From: Microvirga arsenatis
Lineage (GTDB): Bacteria > Pseudomonadota > Alphaproteobacteria > Rhizobiales > Beijerinckiaceae
Reading direction: 5' to 3'
Assembly (NCBI RefSeq): GCF_009910705.1
Contig: NZ_JAAAXJ010000013.1
Span: 1-64,000, forward strand
Length of the DNA: 64,000 nt
Translations under genes and position numbers: made by a program
Part shown: positions 37,094 to 45,270 of the stretch, piece by piece
Position numbering within the stretch: the stretch's first letter is position 1
Layout: the number at the start of each line of letters is the position of its first letter
Notes under the pieces: generated by a model
Databases searched by the model: none
Seen by the model: only the letters and a program-made list of their open reading frames with translations
What the model was told of the DNA's origin: nothing

Positions 37094-37180
37094 CGTCACG
37101 GGCCTTGTGCCGGCGATCCCGACAACGAGGGGGCGGCGCTTTTCGGAAGCGGGATGGCCGGGACGAGCCCGGCCATGACG
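37094..37180. repeat. Composite palindromic element, copy 2
   Basis: Inverted copy of 34606-34695: CGTCACGGGCCTTGTGCCGG, GATCCCGA, a spacer with GGCGCTTTTCGGAAGCGGG and a right palindrome ATGGCCGGGACGAGCCCGGCCATGACG. It occupies the gap before aroQ. Confidence 0.82.
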
Positions 37181-37321
37181 GGAAAGCGGGCTGGTCACGC
37201 TGCGGAACCCTAAGCCAAGCTTGGAAAAGCCTTGGTTTTCCCCTTCCCCCCTGCCCGCCTTTTGGCTAAGAGGGCGTTTCAGCTCCGCCTGGCGGAGCTT
37301 CAAGGAACGCTCCTTAACCCT

Positions 37322-37789
37322 ATGACCGCCATCTTCGTCCTCAACGGACCCAACCTCAACCTGCTCGGCCGCAGGGAGCCCCAGATCTATGGCAGCACCA
37401 CGCTGCCGGACATCGAGAAGCTCGTGCGCCAGAAGGCCGAGACCCTGGGGGTGGCCGTCACGTTCCGGCAGTCGAACCATGAGGGACATCTGGTCGACTG
37501 GATCCAGGAGGCGGGAGCGCAGGGCGCGGGCATCGTCATCAATGCCGGCGCCTACACCCACACCTCGATCGCGCTGCGCGATGCCATCTCCGGCAGCGGC
37601 GCTCCCACGGTCGAGATCCACCTTTCGAATGTTCATGCTCGCGAGGGCTTTCGCCATCGCTCGCTCATTGCGCCCGTCTCCGTCGGCGTGATCTGCGGTT
37701 TCGGGCCCATGAGCTACCTGCTCGGCCTGGAAGCGGTTCACCGGGTGATGGCCGAGCGGGCTCGCCAGGCAAAGCCCTCCCAGCATTAG
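37322..37789 (+). CDS. aroQ: Type II 3-dehydroquinate dehydratase
   Basis: A 155-residue enzyme of the shikimate pathway converting 3-dehydroquinate to 3-dehydroshikimate. It begins with [20 protein letters not shown], containing the catalytic Tyr, then [30 protein letters not shown] and [16 protein letters not shown] with the active-site His, typical of the type II dodecameric enzyme. The accB gene begins 26 bases after the stop, so aroQ-accB-accC is probably one operon, a common alphaproteobacterial arrangement. Confidence 0.96.
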   Translation: MTAIFVLNGPNLNLLGRREPQIYGSTTLPDIEKLVRQKAETLGVAVTFRQSNHEGHLVDWIQEAGAQGAGIVINAGAYTHTSIALRDAISGSGAPTVEIHLSNVHAREGFRHRSLIAPVSVGVICGFGPMSYLLGLEAVHRVMAERARQAKPSQH

Positions 37790-37815
37790 TTCCTCAGAGA
37801 ATAGAGGTAAGCCCC

Positions 37816-38295
37816 ATGGCCAAGGAAAATCCTTTCGATCCCGATCTCGTTCGTGAGCTGGCGAATCTGATCGCCGACACGGACCTCAGCGAGATCGAAG
37901 TGGAGAAGGGCGACCTTCGCATCCGCGTGGCGCGCACGGTCACGGCCGCCGTCAGCGTTCCGGTGGCGGCTCCCGCCGCTCTGGCCCCCGCCCCGGTGGT
38001 TGCGCCGCCTCCGGCCGCCGCCGAGGCCTCCGCAGCCGCGGCCAAGCCCGGCGGCCCCCATCCCGGCGCCGTCCTCTCCCCCATGGTCGGCACCGCCTAC
38101 CGCAAGCCCTCGCCCGACGCGAAGGCCTTCGTCGAGATCGGCTCCAAGGTGCAGGCCGGCGACAAGGTTCTCCTCGTCGAGGCCATGAAGACCTTCAACG
38201 AGATCGTGGCGCCCCGAGCTGGCACCGTGACCGCCATCTATGTCGAAGACGGAACGCCGGTCGAATACGGCGAACCCCTCCTCGTCATCGAGTAA
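37816..38295 (+). CDS. accB: Biotin carboxyl carrier protein of acetyl-CoA carboxylase
   Basis: A 159-residue carrier that holds biotin during acetyl-CoA carboxylation, the first step of fatty-acid synthesis. The Ala/Pro-rich flexible linker (about 45-80) precedes the biotinyl domain with [10 protein letters not shown], Lys125 being the biotinylation site, and [19 protein letters not shown]. It lies 9 bases upstream of accC and is co-transcribed with it. Confidence 0.96.
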   Translation: MAKENPFDPDLVRELANLIADTDLSEIEVEKGDLRIRVARTVTAAVSVPVAAPAALAPAPVVAPPPAAAEASAAAAKPGGPHPGAVLSPMVGTAYRKPSPDAKAFVEIGSKVQAGDKVLLVEAMKTFNEIVAPRAGTVTAIYVEDGTPVEYGEPLLVIE

Positions 38296-38304
38296 GGCGC
38301 TTTC

Positions 38305-39663
38305 ATGTTCGATAAGATCCTCATAGCCAACCGAGGCGAGATCGCCCTGCGGATCCTGCGCGCGGCGAAGGAGCTCGGCATCGCCACCGTGGCGGTGCAT
38401 TCCACCGCCGACGCGGATGCCATGCATGTGCGGCTTGCCGACGAGAGCGTCTGCATCGGCCCGCCGGCCGCCCGCGACAGCTATCTCAACATCCCGGCGC
38501 TCATCGCCGCCTGCGAGATCACCGGGGCCGACGCGATCCATCCCGGCTACGGCTTCCTGTCGGAGAACGCGCGCTTCGCCGAGGTGCTGGAGCATCACCG
38601 CATCGCCTTCATCGGCCCGAAGGCGGAGCACATCCGCATCATGGGCGACAAGATCGAGGCCAAGCGCACCGCCAAGCGCCTCGGGATCCCCTGCGTGCCC
38701 GGCTCCGAGGGCGGCATCACCGATGACGACGAGGCCAAGCGCATCGCCAAGGACATTGGCTACCCCGTCATCATCAAGGCCGCCGCCGGCGGCGGCGGGC
38801 GCGGCATGAAGGTGGCGCGCACGGAGGAGGACCTCGTCCACGCGCTCCAGACCGCCAAGACCGAGGCCAAGGCGGCCTTCGGCGACGATGCGGTCTATAT
38901 CGAGAAATATCTCGAAAAGCCGCGCCACATCGAGATCCAGGTGCTCGGCGACGGCAAGGGCGGCGCCATCCATCTCGGCGAGCGCGACTGCTCGCTCCAG
39001 CGTCGCCACCAGAAGGTCTGGGAGGAAGGCCCCTCGCCCGCCCTCAACGTGGAGATGCGCGAGCGCATCGGCGGCGTCGTGGCCAAGGCCATGCAGGAGC
39101 TGCAATATGCCGGCGCCGGCACCATCGAGTTCCTCTACGAGGACGGCGAGTTCTACTTCATCGAGATGAACACTCGTATTCAAGTGGAGCACCCTGTCAC
39201 GGAGATGATCACCGGCATCGACCTGGTGAACGAGCAGATCCGCGTGGCGGCGGGCCATCCGCTCTCGGTGAGGCAGGAGGACATCAAGATCGAGGGCCAT
39301 GCCATCGAGTGCCGCGTGAATGCGGAGCACCCCTCCACCTTCCGCCCCTCCCCCGGCACGATCAGCTATTTCCATCCGCCGGGCGGCCTCGGCGTGCGCG
39401 TCGATTCGGCGGCCTATCAGGGCTACCGCATCCCGCCGCATTACGACTCGCTGGTGGGCAAGCTCATCGTCCATGGCCGCACCCGCAACGAGTGCCTCAT
39501 GCGCCTGCGCCGGGCGCTCGACGAGTTCGTGGTGGACGGCATCGACACCACGCTCCCGCTCTTCCGCACCCTGGTGCGCAACCCGGACATCCAGAACGGC
39601 CAGTACGACATCCACTGGCTCGAGAACTTCCTGAAGACGGGCGGCCTCGGCGACGGCGAGTAG
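38305..39663 (+). CDS. accC: Biotin carboxylase subunit of acetyl-CoA carboxylase
   Basis: A 452-residue ATP-grasp enzyme that carboxylates biotin on AccB. Landmarks are [38 protein letters not shown], the ATP loop [39 protein letters not shown], and [22 protein letters not shown]. The gene follows accB closely; accA/accD are not in the window. Length is normal for AccC. Confidence 0.97.
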   Translation: MFDKILIANRGEIALRILRAAKELGIATVAVHSTADADAMHVRLADESVCIGPPAARDSYLNIPALIAACEITGADAIHPGYGFLSENARFAEVLEHHRIAFIGPKAEHIRIMGDKIEAKRTAKRLGIPCVPGSEGGITDDDEAKRIAKDIGYPVIIKAAAGGGGRGMKVARTEEDLVHALQTAKTEAKAAFGDDAVYIEKYLEKPRHIEIQVLGDGKGGAIHLGERDCSLQRRHQKVWEEGPSPALNVEMRERIGGVVAKAMQELQYAGAGTIEFLYEDGEFYFIEMNTRIQVEHPVTEMITGIDLVNEQIRVAAGHPLSVRQEDIKIEGHAIECRVNAEHPSTFRPSPGTISYFHPPGGLGVRVDSAAYQGYRIPPHYDSLVGKLIVHGRTRNECLMRLRRALDEFVVDGIDTTLPLFRTLVRNPDIQNGQYDIHWLENFLKTGGLGDGE

Positions 39664-39681
39664 GCTTGTTACATCATATCG

Positions 39682-39716
39682 GGCCCTCTATCCTGAAGGC
39701 AGGCGAATAGAGGGCC
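39682..39716. terminator. Inverted repeat after accC
   Basis: GGCCCTCTAT and ATAGAGGGCC form a perfect 10-bp stem with a 15-base loop, 18 bases after the accC stop. No T run follows, so it may be a Rho-independent-like terminator of low efficiency or a processing hairpin. Confidence 0.5.
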
Positions 39717-39746
39717 GCGCTTCCAAAAGCGGGGCCATGGATCAAC

Positions 39747-40349
39747 ATGCCCCGCTTTCTTCATGTCGGCTGCGGCCCGAAGCGAAAACATCAGACCGTC
39801 AAGGCCTTCGCCGCGCCCGAATGGGAGGAGGTCACCCTCGACATCGACGAGAGCGTGAAGCCCGACCTCGTTGACAAGCTGCCGGAGCTGGCCAGCATCG
39901 AATCGGGAAGCTTCGATGCGGTCTACTCGGCCCACAACATCGAGCACCTCTATCCGCACGAGGTTCCGGTGGCGCTCAGGGCGATGTTCCGGGTTCTGAA
40001 GCCCGGCGGCTTCGCGATCATCACCTGCCCGGATCTGCAGACGCTCGGCGAGCGGCTTGCGTCGGGCGACATCGAGAAGCCGATCTATACCAGCGGCAAG
40101 GGACCGGTTGCGCCCCTCGACATTCTCTACGGCTTCAGGCCGTCCATGGCGGCGGGCAACCTGTACATGGCCCATCACACCGGCTTCACGCTGAAGTCCC
40201 TCGGCGATGCCTGCGTCCGGTCGGGATTTGCCAAGTTCTTCGGGTTCCGCCGCACCAAGAAGCACGAGCTTTGGGGGCTTGCCACAACATTCGCCATGCC
40301 GGACGAGGAGATCCAGAGGATCGCCAAAATCTACCTGAGGCCCGTCTGA
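39747..40349 (+). CDS. SAM-dependent methyltransferase-like protein
   Basis: A 200-residue protein with a class I methyltransferase fold: the glycine-rich FLHVGCGPKRKH, SFDAVYSAHNIEHLYPHE, and MFRVLKPGGFAIITCPDLQ. The remaining C-terminal half has DILYGFRPSMAAGNLYMAHHTGF. Substrate and role are unknown. It stands alone between accC and aat, in the same direction. Confidence 0.85.
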   Translation: MPRFLHVGCGPKRKHQTVKAFAAPEWEEVTLDIDESVKPDLVDKLPELASIESGSFDAVYSAHNIEHLYPHEVPVALRAMFRVLKPGGFAIITCPDLQTLGERLASGDIEKPIYTSGKGPVAPLDILYGFRPSMAAGNLYMAHHTGFTLKSLGDACVRSGFAKFFGFRRTKKHELWGLATTFAMPDEEIQRIAKIYLRPV

Positions 40350-40409
40350 CTTCGCGTGCCACTCGTCCTATCTATGGCGAACAGCCCGAACGATCGGATA
40401 TGTTGGTGA

Positions 40410-41084
40410 ATGACCCGATCTTCCGACCACGCGATTGAGATTACCCCCGACATCCTGCTGAAGGCCTATGCGGCCGGCATCTTTCCCATGGCGGAGGATG
40501 CGGATGACCCGTCGCTCTTCTGGGTCGAGCCGCGCGAGCGGGGGATCATTCCCCTCGACGGCTTCCACGTCTCGAAGCGCCTGGCCCGCACCGTCCGCTC
40601 GGACGTCTTCGAGGTCCATGTGGACCGGGATTTCGACGGGGTGATCGCGGGCTGCGCCGCGCCGGCGGCGGACCGGGAGAAGACCTGGATCAGCCGGCGA
40701 ATCCGCGAGCTCTACGGCGCGCTCTTCGATGCGGGCTACTGCCACACGGTCGAGGTTTACAGGAACGCTCGCCTGGTGGGCGGGCTCTATGGCGTGCGCC
40801 TCAACGGCGCCTTCTTCGGCGAGAGCATGTTCCATGCCGAACGGGACGCCTCGAAGGTGGCCCTCGTCCACCTCGTCGCCCGCCTGCGCCGGGGCGGCTT
40901 CTCGCTCCTCGACACGCAGTTCGTGACCTCGCATCTCGCGCAGTTCGGCGCCGTCGAGGTGCCCCGGCGCACCTACAAGCAGATGCTGCGCAACGCCATG
41001 GACCACGGCGCCGATTGGGATTGCTGGCCCCGGCACAAGATCGTCAGCGGCGAGGAGGCCCTCGCCGCCCTGGCCTCCCCGTAG
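40410..41084 (+). CDS. aat: Leucyl/phenylalanyl-tRNA--protein transferase
   Basis: A 224-residue enzyme that adds Leu or Phe to N-terminal Lys/Arg, marking proteins for ClpS/ClpAP degradation. The signature [43 protein letters not shown] is complete, as are [26 protein letters not shown] and [19 protein letters not shown]. It is followed after 2 bases by the convergent DUF2155 gene. Overall a standard Aat. Confidence 0.96.
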   Translation: MTRSSDHAIEITPDILLKAYAAGIFPMAEDADDPSLFWVEPRERGIIPLDGFHVSKRLARTVRSDVFEVHVDRDFDGVIAGCAAPAADREKTWISRRIRELYGALFDAGYCHTVEVYRNARLVGGLYGVRLNGAFFGESMFHAERDASKVALVHLVARLRRGGFSLLDTQFVTSHLAQFGAVEVPRRTYKQMLRNAMDHGADWDCWPRHKIVSGEEALAALASP

Positions 41085-41086
41085 CC

Positions 41087-41701
41087 CTATCGATCCGTGT
41101 TGATGATCGGCGCGGCGGGCGGGCGGCGGGCGGGCTGCCGCGGCTGGGGGGCGGGCTGCGGCTGCAGGGGTGCCGTCTCGACCGCGGGCGGGCGCGGCGC
41201 GGTGCCTCCGGCAGGCGCCATGATGTCGCCGGGCCGGGCCGGATCGTTGGGCCCGCGGGCCGCATCCTGGATCGGCGGCGGCTCCTCCGGCACCTCCTTG
41301 GGCTCGGCGATCACCTCGGTGCCGCCTTTGCAGTCCACGAGCCAGATGTCGTAGACCGGGTGCTCCAGGCCGTGCAGGCCGGGGCTTGCCGCGAACAGCC
41401 AGCCCGAGAACACCCGCTTGCTCTTGCCGTCCGCGCCCGGCTCGTCCACCTCGATGAAGGCGGTGGTGTTGGGCGTCTCCGTGGGCGGCTTGGTGAAGCA
41501 GACCCGCGCCGTCATCCGCAGGGCGCCGAACTGCACGGTCTCGTCCACCCCCACCTCGAACGACACGATTCGCCCGGTGATCTTGTCCAGACCCGAGAAG
41601 ACCGCCGTCGGGTTCTTGATCCGGTCCGCGTGAGCGGCCCCGATGCTGCCGACGAGAGATGCGAGCACCAGGGCAGCCCGCGTCCAACCGAAATTCATCA
41701 T
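41087..41701 (-). CDS. DUF2155-domain secreted protein
   Basis: A 204-residue exported protein. A signal peptide (about 1-24, ending GAAHA) precedes the DUF2155 core: TAVFSGLDKITGRIVSFEVGVDETVQFGALRMTARVCFTKPPTETPNTTAFIEVDE, then VFSGWLFAASPGLHGLEHPVYDIWLVDCK. The last ~60 residues are Pro/Ala-rich and probably disordered. DUF2155 proteins are conserved in alphaproteobacteria; function is unknown. The start is taken at the MM pair (41701), where the signal peptide begins. Confidence 0.88.
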   Translation of the reverse strand: MMNFGWTRAALVLASLVGSIGAAHADRIKNPTAVFSGLDKITGRIVSFEVGVDETVQFGALRMTARVCFTKPPTETPNTTAFIEVDEPGADGKSKRVFSGWLFAASPGLHGLEHPVYDIWLVDCKGGTEVIAEPKEVPEEPPPIQDAARGPNDPARPGDIMAPAGGTAPRPPAVETAPLQPQPAPQPRQPARRPPAAPIINTDR

Positions 41702-42013
41702 ACCGTTCAAGCCAAGTCCGATCTGGCGTTCCCATCCGGCCTCGCCTGGCCGGACCCTTTTCGTCCGGCACCGCGATAGCACGCGAACCATGATGGAAAA
41801 AGGGCAGCCGGGAAAGTCGGCGCAGGACCGCAGGAACAGCCCGGAAATCCAGGATCGGTCCGCTGCGCCTATGCATCCTTCCACCGTCGTGCAGAAAGCA
41901 TGAGTCCCCGCCTATCCGGGACGAAGGCGCCGTTTGACAGCCCTGAAATACGTTGATATCAACTCATATACGGTGCCGAACAAGCAGAAGCGGCCTGTTC
42001 GAGGCAAGGGAGA
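41702..42013. other. Intergenic region between DUF2155 and DUF1428 genes
   Basis: 312 bases. The notable element is a 12-bp perfect palindrome at 41952-41963, about 50 bases before the DUF1428 start. The rest has no convincing ORF; longer frames on the minus strand lack family features. Confidence 0.6.
41952..41963. promoter_or_regulatory. Palindromic operator candidate upstream of DUF1428/VOC genes
   Basis: GTTGATATCAAC is a perfect 12-bp palindrome, flanked by ACTCATATACGG that could supply a -10. No regulator gene is nearby, so ownership is inferred only from position. Confidence 0.4.
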
Positions 42014-42373
42014 ATGGCGATGCCCTATGTGGATGGATTCGTGCTGGCCGTTCCGGCCGACAAGAAGGAGGTCTACCGCAAGCATGCGGCGGAGGCCGCG
42101 CCCCTGTTCAAGGAGTTCGGCGCAACCCGCATGGTCGAGTGCTGGGGCGACGACGTGCCCGACGGCAAGCTCACCGACTTCCGCCGGGCCGTGCAGGCCA
42201 AGGACAACGAGGTCGTTGTCTTCAGCTGGATCGAATATCCCTCCAAGGAAGTGCGCGACGCTGCCCAACAGAAGATCATGACCGATCCGCGCATGGAGGC
42301 GATGGGCAAAGAGATGCCCTTCGACGGCAAGCGCATGATCTTCGGCGGTTTTGCGCCGATCCTCGACGTCTAA
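42014..42373 (+). CDS. DUF1428 family protein (YbaA-like)
   Basis: A 119-residue small protein with the DUF1428 pattern: [59 protein letters not shown] and [17 protein letters not shown]. These fold like ferredoxin-type dimeric barrels; biochemical role unknown. It is 11 bases before the VOC gene, likely an operon. ATG at 42014 and ATG at 42020 are both possible. Confidence 0.92.
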   Translation: MAMPYVDGFVLAVPADKKEVYRKHAAEAAPLFKEFGATRMVECWGDDVPDGKLTDFRRAVQAKDNEVVVFSWIEYPSKEVRDAAQQKIMTDPRMEAMGKEMPFDGKRMIFGGFAPILDV

Positions 42374-42384
42374 GGAGTATTGCA

Positions 42385-43161
42385 ATGGCCAATCGACACG
42401 GCGACTTCATCTGGTACGAGCTTCTGACGAACGATGCGGATGCGGCCGCGCGCTTCTACGGCGCAGTCATCGGCTGGCAGGGCCGAGCGGCGGAAGGCTC
42501 CGATCGGGGCTACCGGATCTTCGGCATCGGCGGCACGGATGTGGGCGGGTTCATGCCGCTTCCGGACGGCGCCGAGCGTGCGGGCATGCGCCCGACATGG
42601 CTCGGCTACATCGCGGTCGAGAATGTCGACGCAGCCGCCGCGGACATCGTGCGGGACGGCGGCGTTCAGCACATGCCGCCCACCGACATCCCCGGCGTCG
42701 GGCGTTTCGCCATGCTGACGGACCCGCAGGGGGTGATGTTCTACATCATGCGCGGCGCAATCGACGGAACGAGCACGTCGTTCGACCAGAGCAAGGTCGG
42801 CCACTGCAACTGGAACGAGCTCGCCACCACCGATCCGCAGGCCGCCCTCGCCTTCTACAGGGCACGTTTCGGCTGGGAGAAGGGCGACGCCATGCCCATG
42901 GGCGAGATGGGCGATTACCAGTTCATCGATCATGGCGGCCGGACCATCGGCGCCGTGATGAAGCGCACGCCGGATGGGCCGCCGCCTGCGTGGACCTTCT
43001 ATTTCGGCGTCGAAAACATCGATACCGCGGCGCAGGCCGTGTCCGGCCATGGCGGCACGATCCATTACGGTCCGGCCGAAGTGCCGGGCGGGGTTTTCAT
43101 CATCGTCGCCAGCGATCCGCAGGGGGCGATCTTCGGCCTCGTGGGGCCGCGCAAGGCCTGA
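42385..43161 (+). CDS. VOC family protein (two glyoxalase-like modules)
   Basis: A 258-residue protein with two tandem glyoxalase/bleomycin-resistance modules. The first has GDFIWYELLTNDADAAARFYGAVIGW and FAMLTDPQGVMFYIM; the second has CNWNELATTDPQAALAFYRARFGWEKGD and IVASDPQGAIFGLVG. This duplicated pattern is common in uncharacterised actinobacterial and rhizobial proteins. A ribosome site AAGGAG precedes ATG 42385. Metal-binding residues cannot be defined safely. Confidence 0.93.
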   Translation: MANRHGDFIWYELLTNDADAAARFYGAVIGWQGRAAEGSDRGYRIFGIGGTDVGGFMPLPDGAERAGMRPTWLGYIAVENVDAAAADIVRDGGVQHMPPTDIPGVGRFAMLTDPQGVMFYIMRGAIDGTSTSFDQSKVGHCNWNELATTDPQAALAFYRARFGWEKGDAMPMGEMGDYQFIDHGGRTIGAVMKRTPDGPPPAWTFYFGVENIDTAAQAVSGHGGTIHYGPAEVPGGVFIIVASDPQGAIFGLVGPRKA

Positions 43162-43223
43162 AGACAGTGAAGCATCAGGCCGCTAAGCTCCCCCGGACCA
43201 TCGTCTGAGGGAGCAAGCCTGCC

Positions 43224-43841
43224 ATGAACGAAGCCCGGGCCATCGGTGATGCGGCTCGCCACCGGCTGGGGTTCCTGTCCCTGGCGGACACCCTTGCCCT
43301 CGCCCGCCGCGGGATCCTCATGCCCGATCCCGACACGGTCCTGATCTCGGCGGATGTGCAGGTCGGGGACGGAGCCGTGCTCTGGCCCGGGCTCATCCTT
43401 CAGGCCTCTGTCGGCGGGAGCATCGCCGTGGGGCATGGCACGAACCTCTTTCCGGGAACGCGGATCGTCGCCTCGGGCGGGACGGTGACGATCGGTGCGG
43501 AGGCCGAGATCGGCGAGGAAGGCGGCTTCACCGTCAAGGCCGGTGCGGGCGATCGCATCGCGATCGGCGACGGCGCCCGCCTGCTCGGCGGAGGCTCTCT
43601 CGCCCTGTCCAATCGAATCGGCCGCGGCGCCCAGATCCTGGGCCCGATCCGCTGCCGGAACTGTACTCTCGGCGATGGCGGCACGCACCGGCATCCGGAG
43701 CCTGACGAGCGCGGCGGGGTGCTGAAGGGCTCGGGCGTCGCGCAGGGAATCGCGGTTCCCCAGGGCCATGTGATCCAGGCCTTCGGCCTCTTCGCCGAGG
43801 CGGACATTCGGCGGCAATCCTATTTCCATCCCAAGGCCTGA
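43224..43841 (+). CDS. Left-handed beta-helix (hexapeptide-repeat) protein
   Basis: A 205-residue protein made of repeating strands with periodic I/V/L and G: VLISADVQVGDGAVLWPGLILQASVGGSIAVGHGTNLFPGTRIV, then VTIGAEAEIGEEGGFTVKAG and IAIGDGARLLGGGSLAL. The six-residue period suggests a LbetaH fold, found in acyltransferases and carbonic anhydrases. A His-containing loop GGTHRHPEPDERGG precedes GSGVAQGIAVPQGHVIQAFGLF. No catalytic assignment is possible; a nucleotidyl- or acyl-transferase relative is one guess. Confidence 0.75.
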   Translation: MNEARAIGDAARHRLGFLSLADTLALARRGILMPDPDTVLISADVQVGDGAVLWPGLILQASVGGSIAVGHGTNLFPGTRIVASGGTVTIGAEAEIGEEGGFTVKAGAGDRIAIGDGARLLGGGSLALSNRIGRGAQILGPIRCRNCTLGDGGTHRHPEPDERGGVLKGSGVAQGIAVPQGHVIQAFGLFAEADIRRQSYFHPKA

Positions 43842-43858
43842 GCGGAAACAAGCCGCTT

Positions 43859-43890
43859 GCCATCCCCGGCCCTATGGGTGCCGGAGATGA
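43859..43890. repeat. Short diverged palindrome of the GC-repeat family
   Basis: CCATCCCCGGCCC..GGGTGCCGGAGATGACG resembles the ends of the composite elements (CATCCCGGCC and GATGACG). It lies between two genes. Confidence 0.45.
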
Positions 43891-43909
43891 CGCAAATCGC
43901 AGCCAGCCT

Positions 43910-44137
43910 TCAGGACCAGTCCTGCTCCAGCGGGTTGGGAGCGGGCTCCCTCATCGGATCCCCCTCCTTCGCGCGCTTCTCGAAATGCGCCGTGGAGCAG
44001 GCGTGCGAACAGAGAAGCCCCCGGTCCGACCAATAGGCCGGCCCGTTCTCGACTTGGCCGTAATGATAGCCGAAGTCCGGGTGGCCGTAGGGCAGCCCGC
44101 ACTCGATGCAGGCGCGGGGTTGGGTCCTTTTCAGCAT
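43910..44137 (-). CDS. Small hypothetical protein with four-cysteine zinc-ribbon-like motif
   Basis: A 75-residue protein with CIECGLPYGHPDFGYHYG near the N-terminus and LLCSHACSTAHFEKR in the middle. The C-x2-C plus C-x3-C spacing, with several His, suggests a zinc-binding fold. No named family recognised. It is 27 bases upstream of the NDUFA12-like stop in the same direction, so the two may be co-expressed. The C-terminus is rich in Pro/Asp. Codon use matches neighbours, supporting a real gene. Confidence 0.7.
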   Translation of the reverse strand: MLKRTQPRACIECGLPYGHPDFGYHYGQVENGPAYWSDRGLLCSHACSTAHFEKRAKEGDPMREPAPNPLEQDWS

Positions 44138-44164
44138 CGGGGGTCTACGAGGCCCTCAGCGGCC

Positions 44165-44578
44165 TCACTCCCCCGGCGTCCACGGCACGTAGTCGCCGGT
44201 GGCGGCGGGGCGCTGGCCGGTGGAGAGGTGAGACCCCTGCGGGCGATAGGCCTGAGTCGTGCCGGTCATGTTCGGCACATAGGGCTTCTCCCACGGGCGC
44301 GGCTGGTAGGCTTCCTCGCTCGGGGGCACGTCGCCGTTGTGGCACAGCCAGGCGCGCCAGCCGGGCGGCACCTTCGAGGCGTCGGCCTCGCCGTTGTAGA
44401 TCACCCAGCGGCGCTCGGCGCCCACGTTGGAATCGATCGCCTCGGCCTGGACATGACGGTAGTAGCGGTTGCCGAACTCGTCCGTGCCCACGAACTGCCC
44501 CTTGCGCCAGGTGAAGAAGCGCGTGCCGAGGGTCTGACCGTTCCACCAGGTGAAGAACTGGACCAAATAATCTTTCAT
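44165..44578 (-). CDS. NDUFA12-like NADH:ubiquinone oxidoreductase accessory subunit
   Basis: A 137-residue homologue of the mitochondrial complex I subunit NDUFA12 (B17.2). The core FTWWNGQTLGTRFFTWRKGQFVGTDEFGNRYYRH and RRWVIYNGEADASKVPPGWRAWLCHNGDVPPSE is characteristic. Alphaproteobacteria share this accessory subunit with mitochondria. Core nuo genes are not here. ATG at 44578 fits the alignment; upstream codons in the same frame look non-coding. Confidence 0.92.
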   Translation of the reverse strand: MKDYLVQFFTWWNGQTLGTRFFTWRKGQFVGTDEFGNRYYRHVQAEAIDSNVGAERRWVIYNGEADASKVPPGWRAWLCHNGDVPPSEEAYQPRPWEKPYVPNMTGTTQAYRPQGSHLSTGQRPAATGDYVPWTPGE

Positions 44579-44940
44579 GCTGCTGCCGCCGGAGGGGTTC
44601 GTGAAGTTGCGCGGAATATGGCCGCTGAGTTCTGTGAAGTCCAGCCTTCCGAGTCGCGAAAAGCCTTGGGTGATTCTCCGATTCACCCCTCCCCCGGCGG
44701 CGCCGGCGAAATCTCCCGCATTCGGGCCATTTCGGGTCTGAACGGAGGCTCGACCGGCCCTCTGAAGCCCTCACCTGGGATCGATGCGCCGGCACAACAT
44801 TCACCCGCCGTTAAGCATGACTCCAGGTGGGGCCCTGAGCCGGCGAAGCTTGGCCATTGAAAAATCCGCAGATGGATTCTCGGAGGAGTCTCCGAGGCTT
44901 AGCCGGGGGGTCGATTGTTATCCACAATTCTCACAGCTAC

Positions 44941-44956
44941 ACACAATATGTAGTTC
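44941..44956. promoter_or_regulatory. NrdR box 1 (putative)
   Basis: ACACAATATGTAGTTC agrees with the NrdR consensus ACACwATATATwGTGT at 13 of 16 positions. Paired with box 2 exactly 32 bases downstream (three helical turns), as typical for NrdR sites in ribonucleotide reductase promoters. Confidence 0.65.
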
Positions 44957-44972
44957 GGAACCCTTCAGGCTG

Positions 44973-44988
44973 ACACAAGTTCTTGACG
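44973..44988. promoter_or_regulatory. NrdR box 2 (putative), overlapping the -35
   Basis: ACACAAGTTCTTGACG matches the NrdR consensus at 10 of 16 positions and overlaps the -35 TTGACG at 44983-44988. Overlap with the promoter suggests repression by blocking RNA polymerase. Confidence 0.5.
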
Positions 44989-45011
44989 TGAGGCTCGCAA
45001 CACGACTAGCT
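44983..45011 (+). promoter_or_regulatory. Putative promoter of the ribonucleotide reductase gene
   Basis: TTGACG at 44983-44988, a 17-base spacer, then CTAGCT at 45006-45011. The -10 is imperfect, but overlap with NrdR boxes supports it. The transcript would have a leader of about 250 bases. Confidence 0.45.
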
Positions 45012-45270
45012 TGCCGGGGTACCGACCAGAGACCGGCGGCCGACCTGAAAGGGCCGGTTGAACCCTCCCCAGAGTAAGCGTCAGAGCCCGCGGCAATGCT
45101 GTTGCCGCGCGACCTGTGGCGCCCGGAGGAGGCCGTAACTCAGGCGTGTTGCGTGTGGCGGTCCGACAAGAACGGACCGTTGGGGCGTCGAACAATAATG
45201 TGGGCTGATGAGCTGCGGGGCAAATCGCGGCCACGGGGACGTTTTGTCTCCCGAAAATGGGAAAACGACT

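Larger units (their letters stand above)
44579..45270. other. Long upstream region of the ribonucleotide reductase gene
   Basis: 692 bases before the RNR start. It holds tandem NrdR-like boxes (44941-44988), a -35/-10 pair (44983-45011), and then a ~250-base transcribed leader with two neat hairpins: an 8-bp stem at 45089-45109 and a 7-bp stem at 45159-45179. A short stretch near 45024-45037 (CCAGAGACCGGC) resembles a cobalamin B12-box but no complete riboswitch architecture is seen. No ORF of interest. Confidence 0.6.

Noticed and set aside
34606..37180. Insertion sequence flanked by inverted repeats
   Set aside because: The enclosed genes are an aminotransferase and a DsbA-like protein; no transposase is present.
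45012..45270. Canonical cobalamin riboswitch for nrdJ
   Set aside because: Only short B12-box-like pieces occur; GCCACTG and the ordered core were not found, so no riboswitch call is made.
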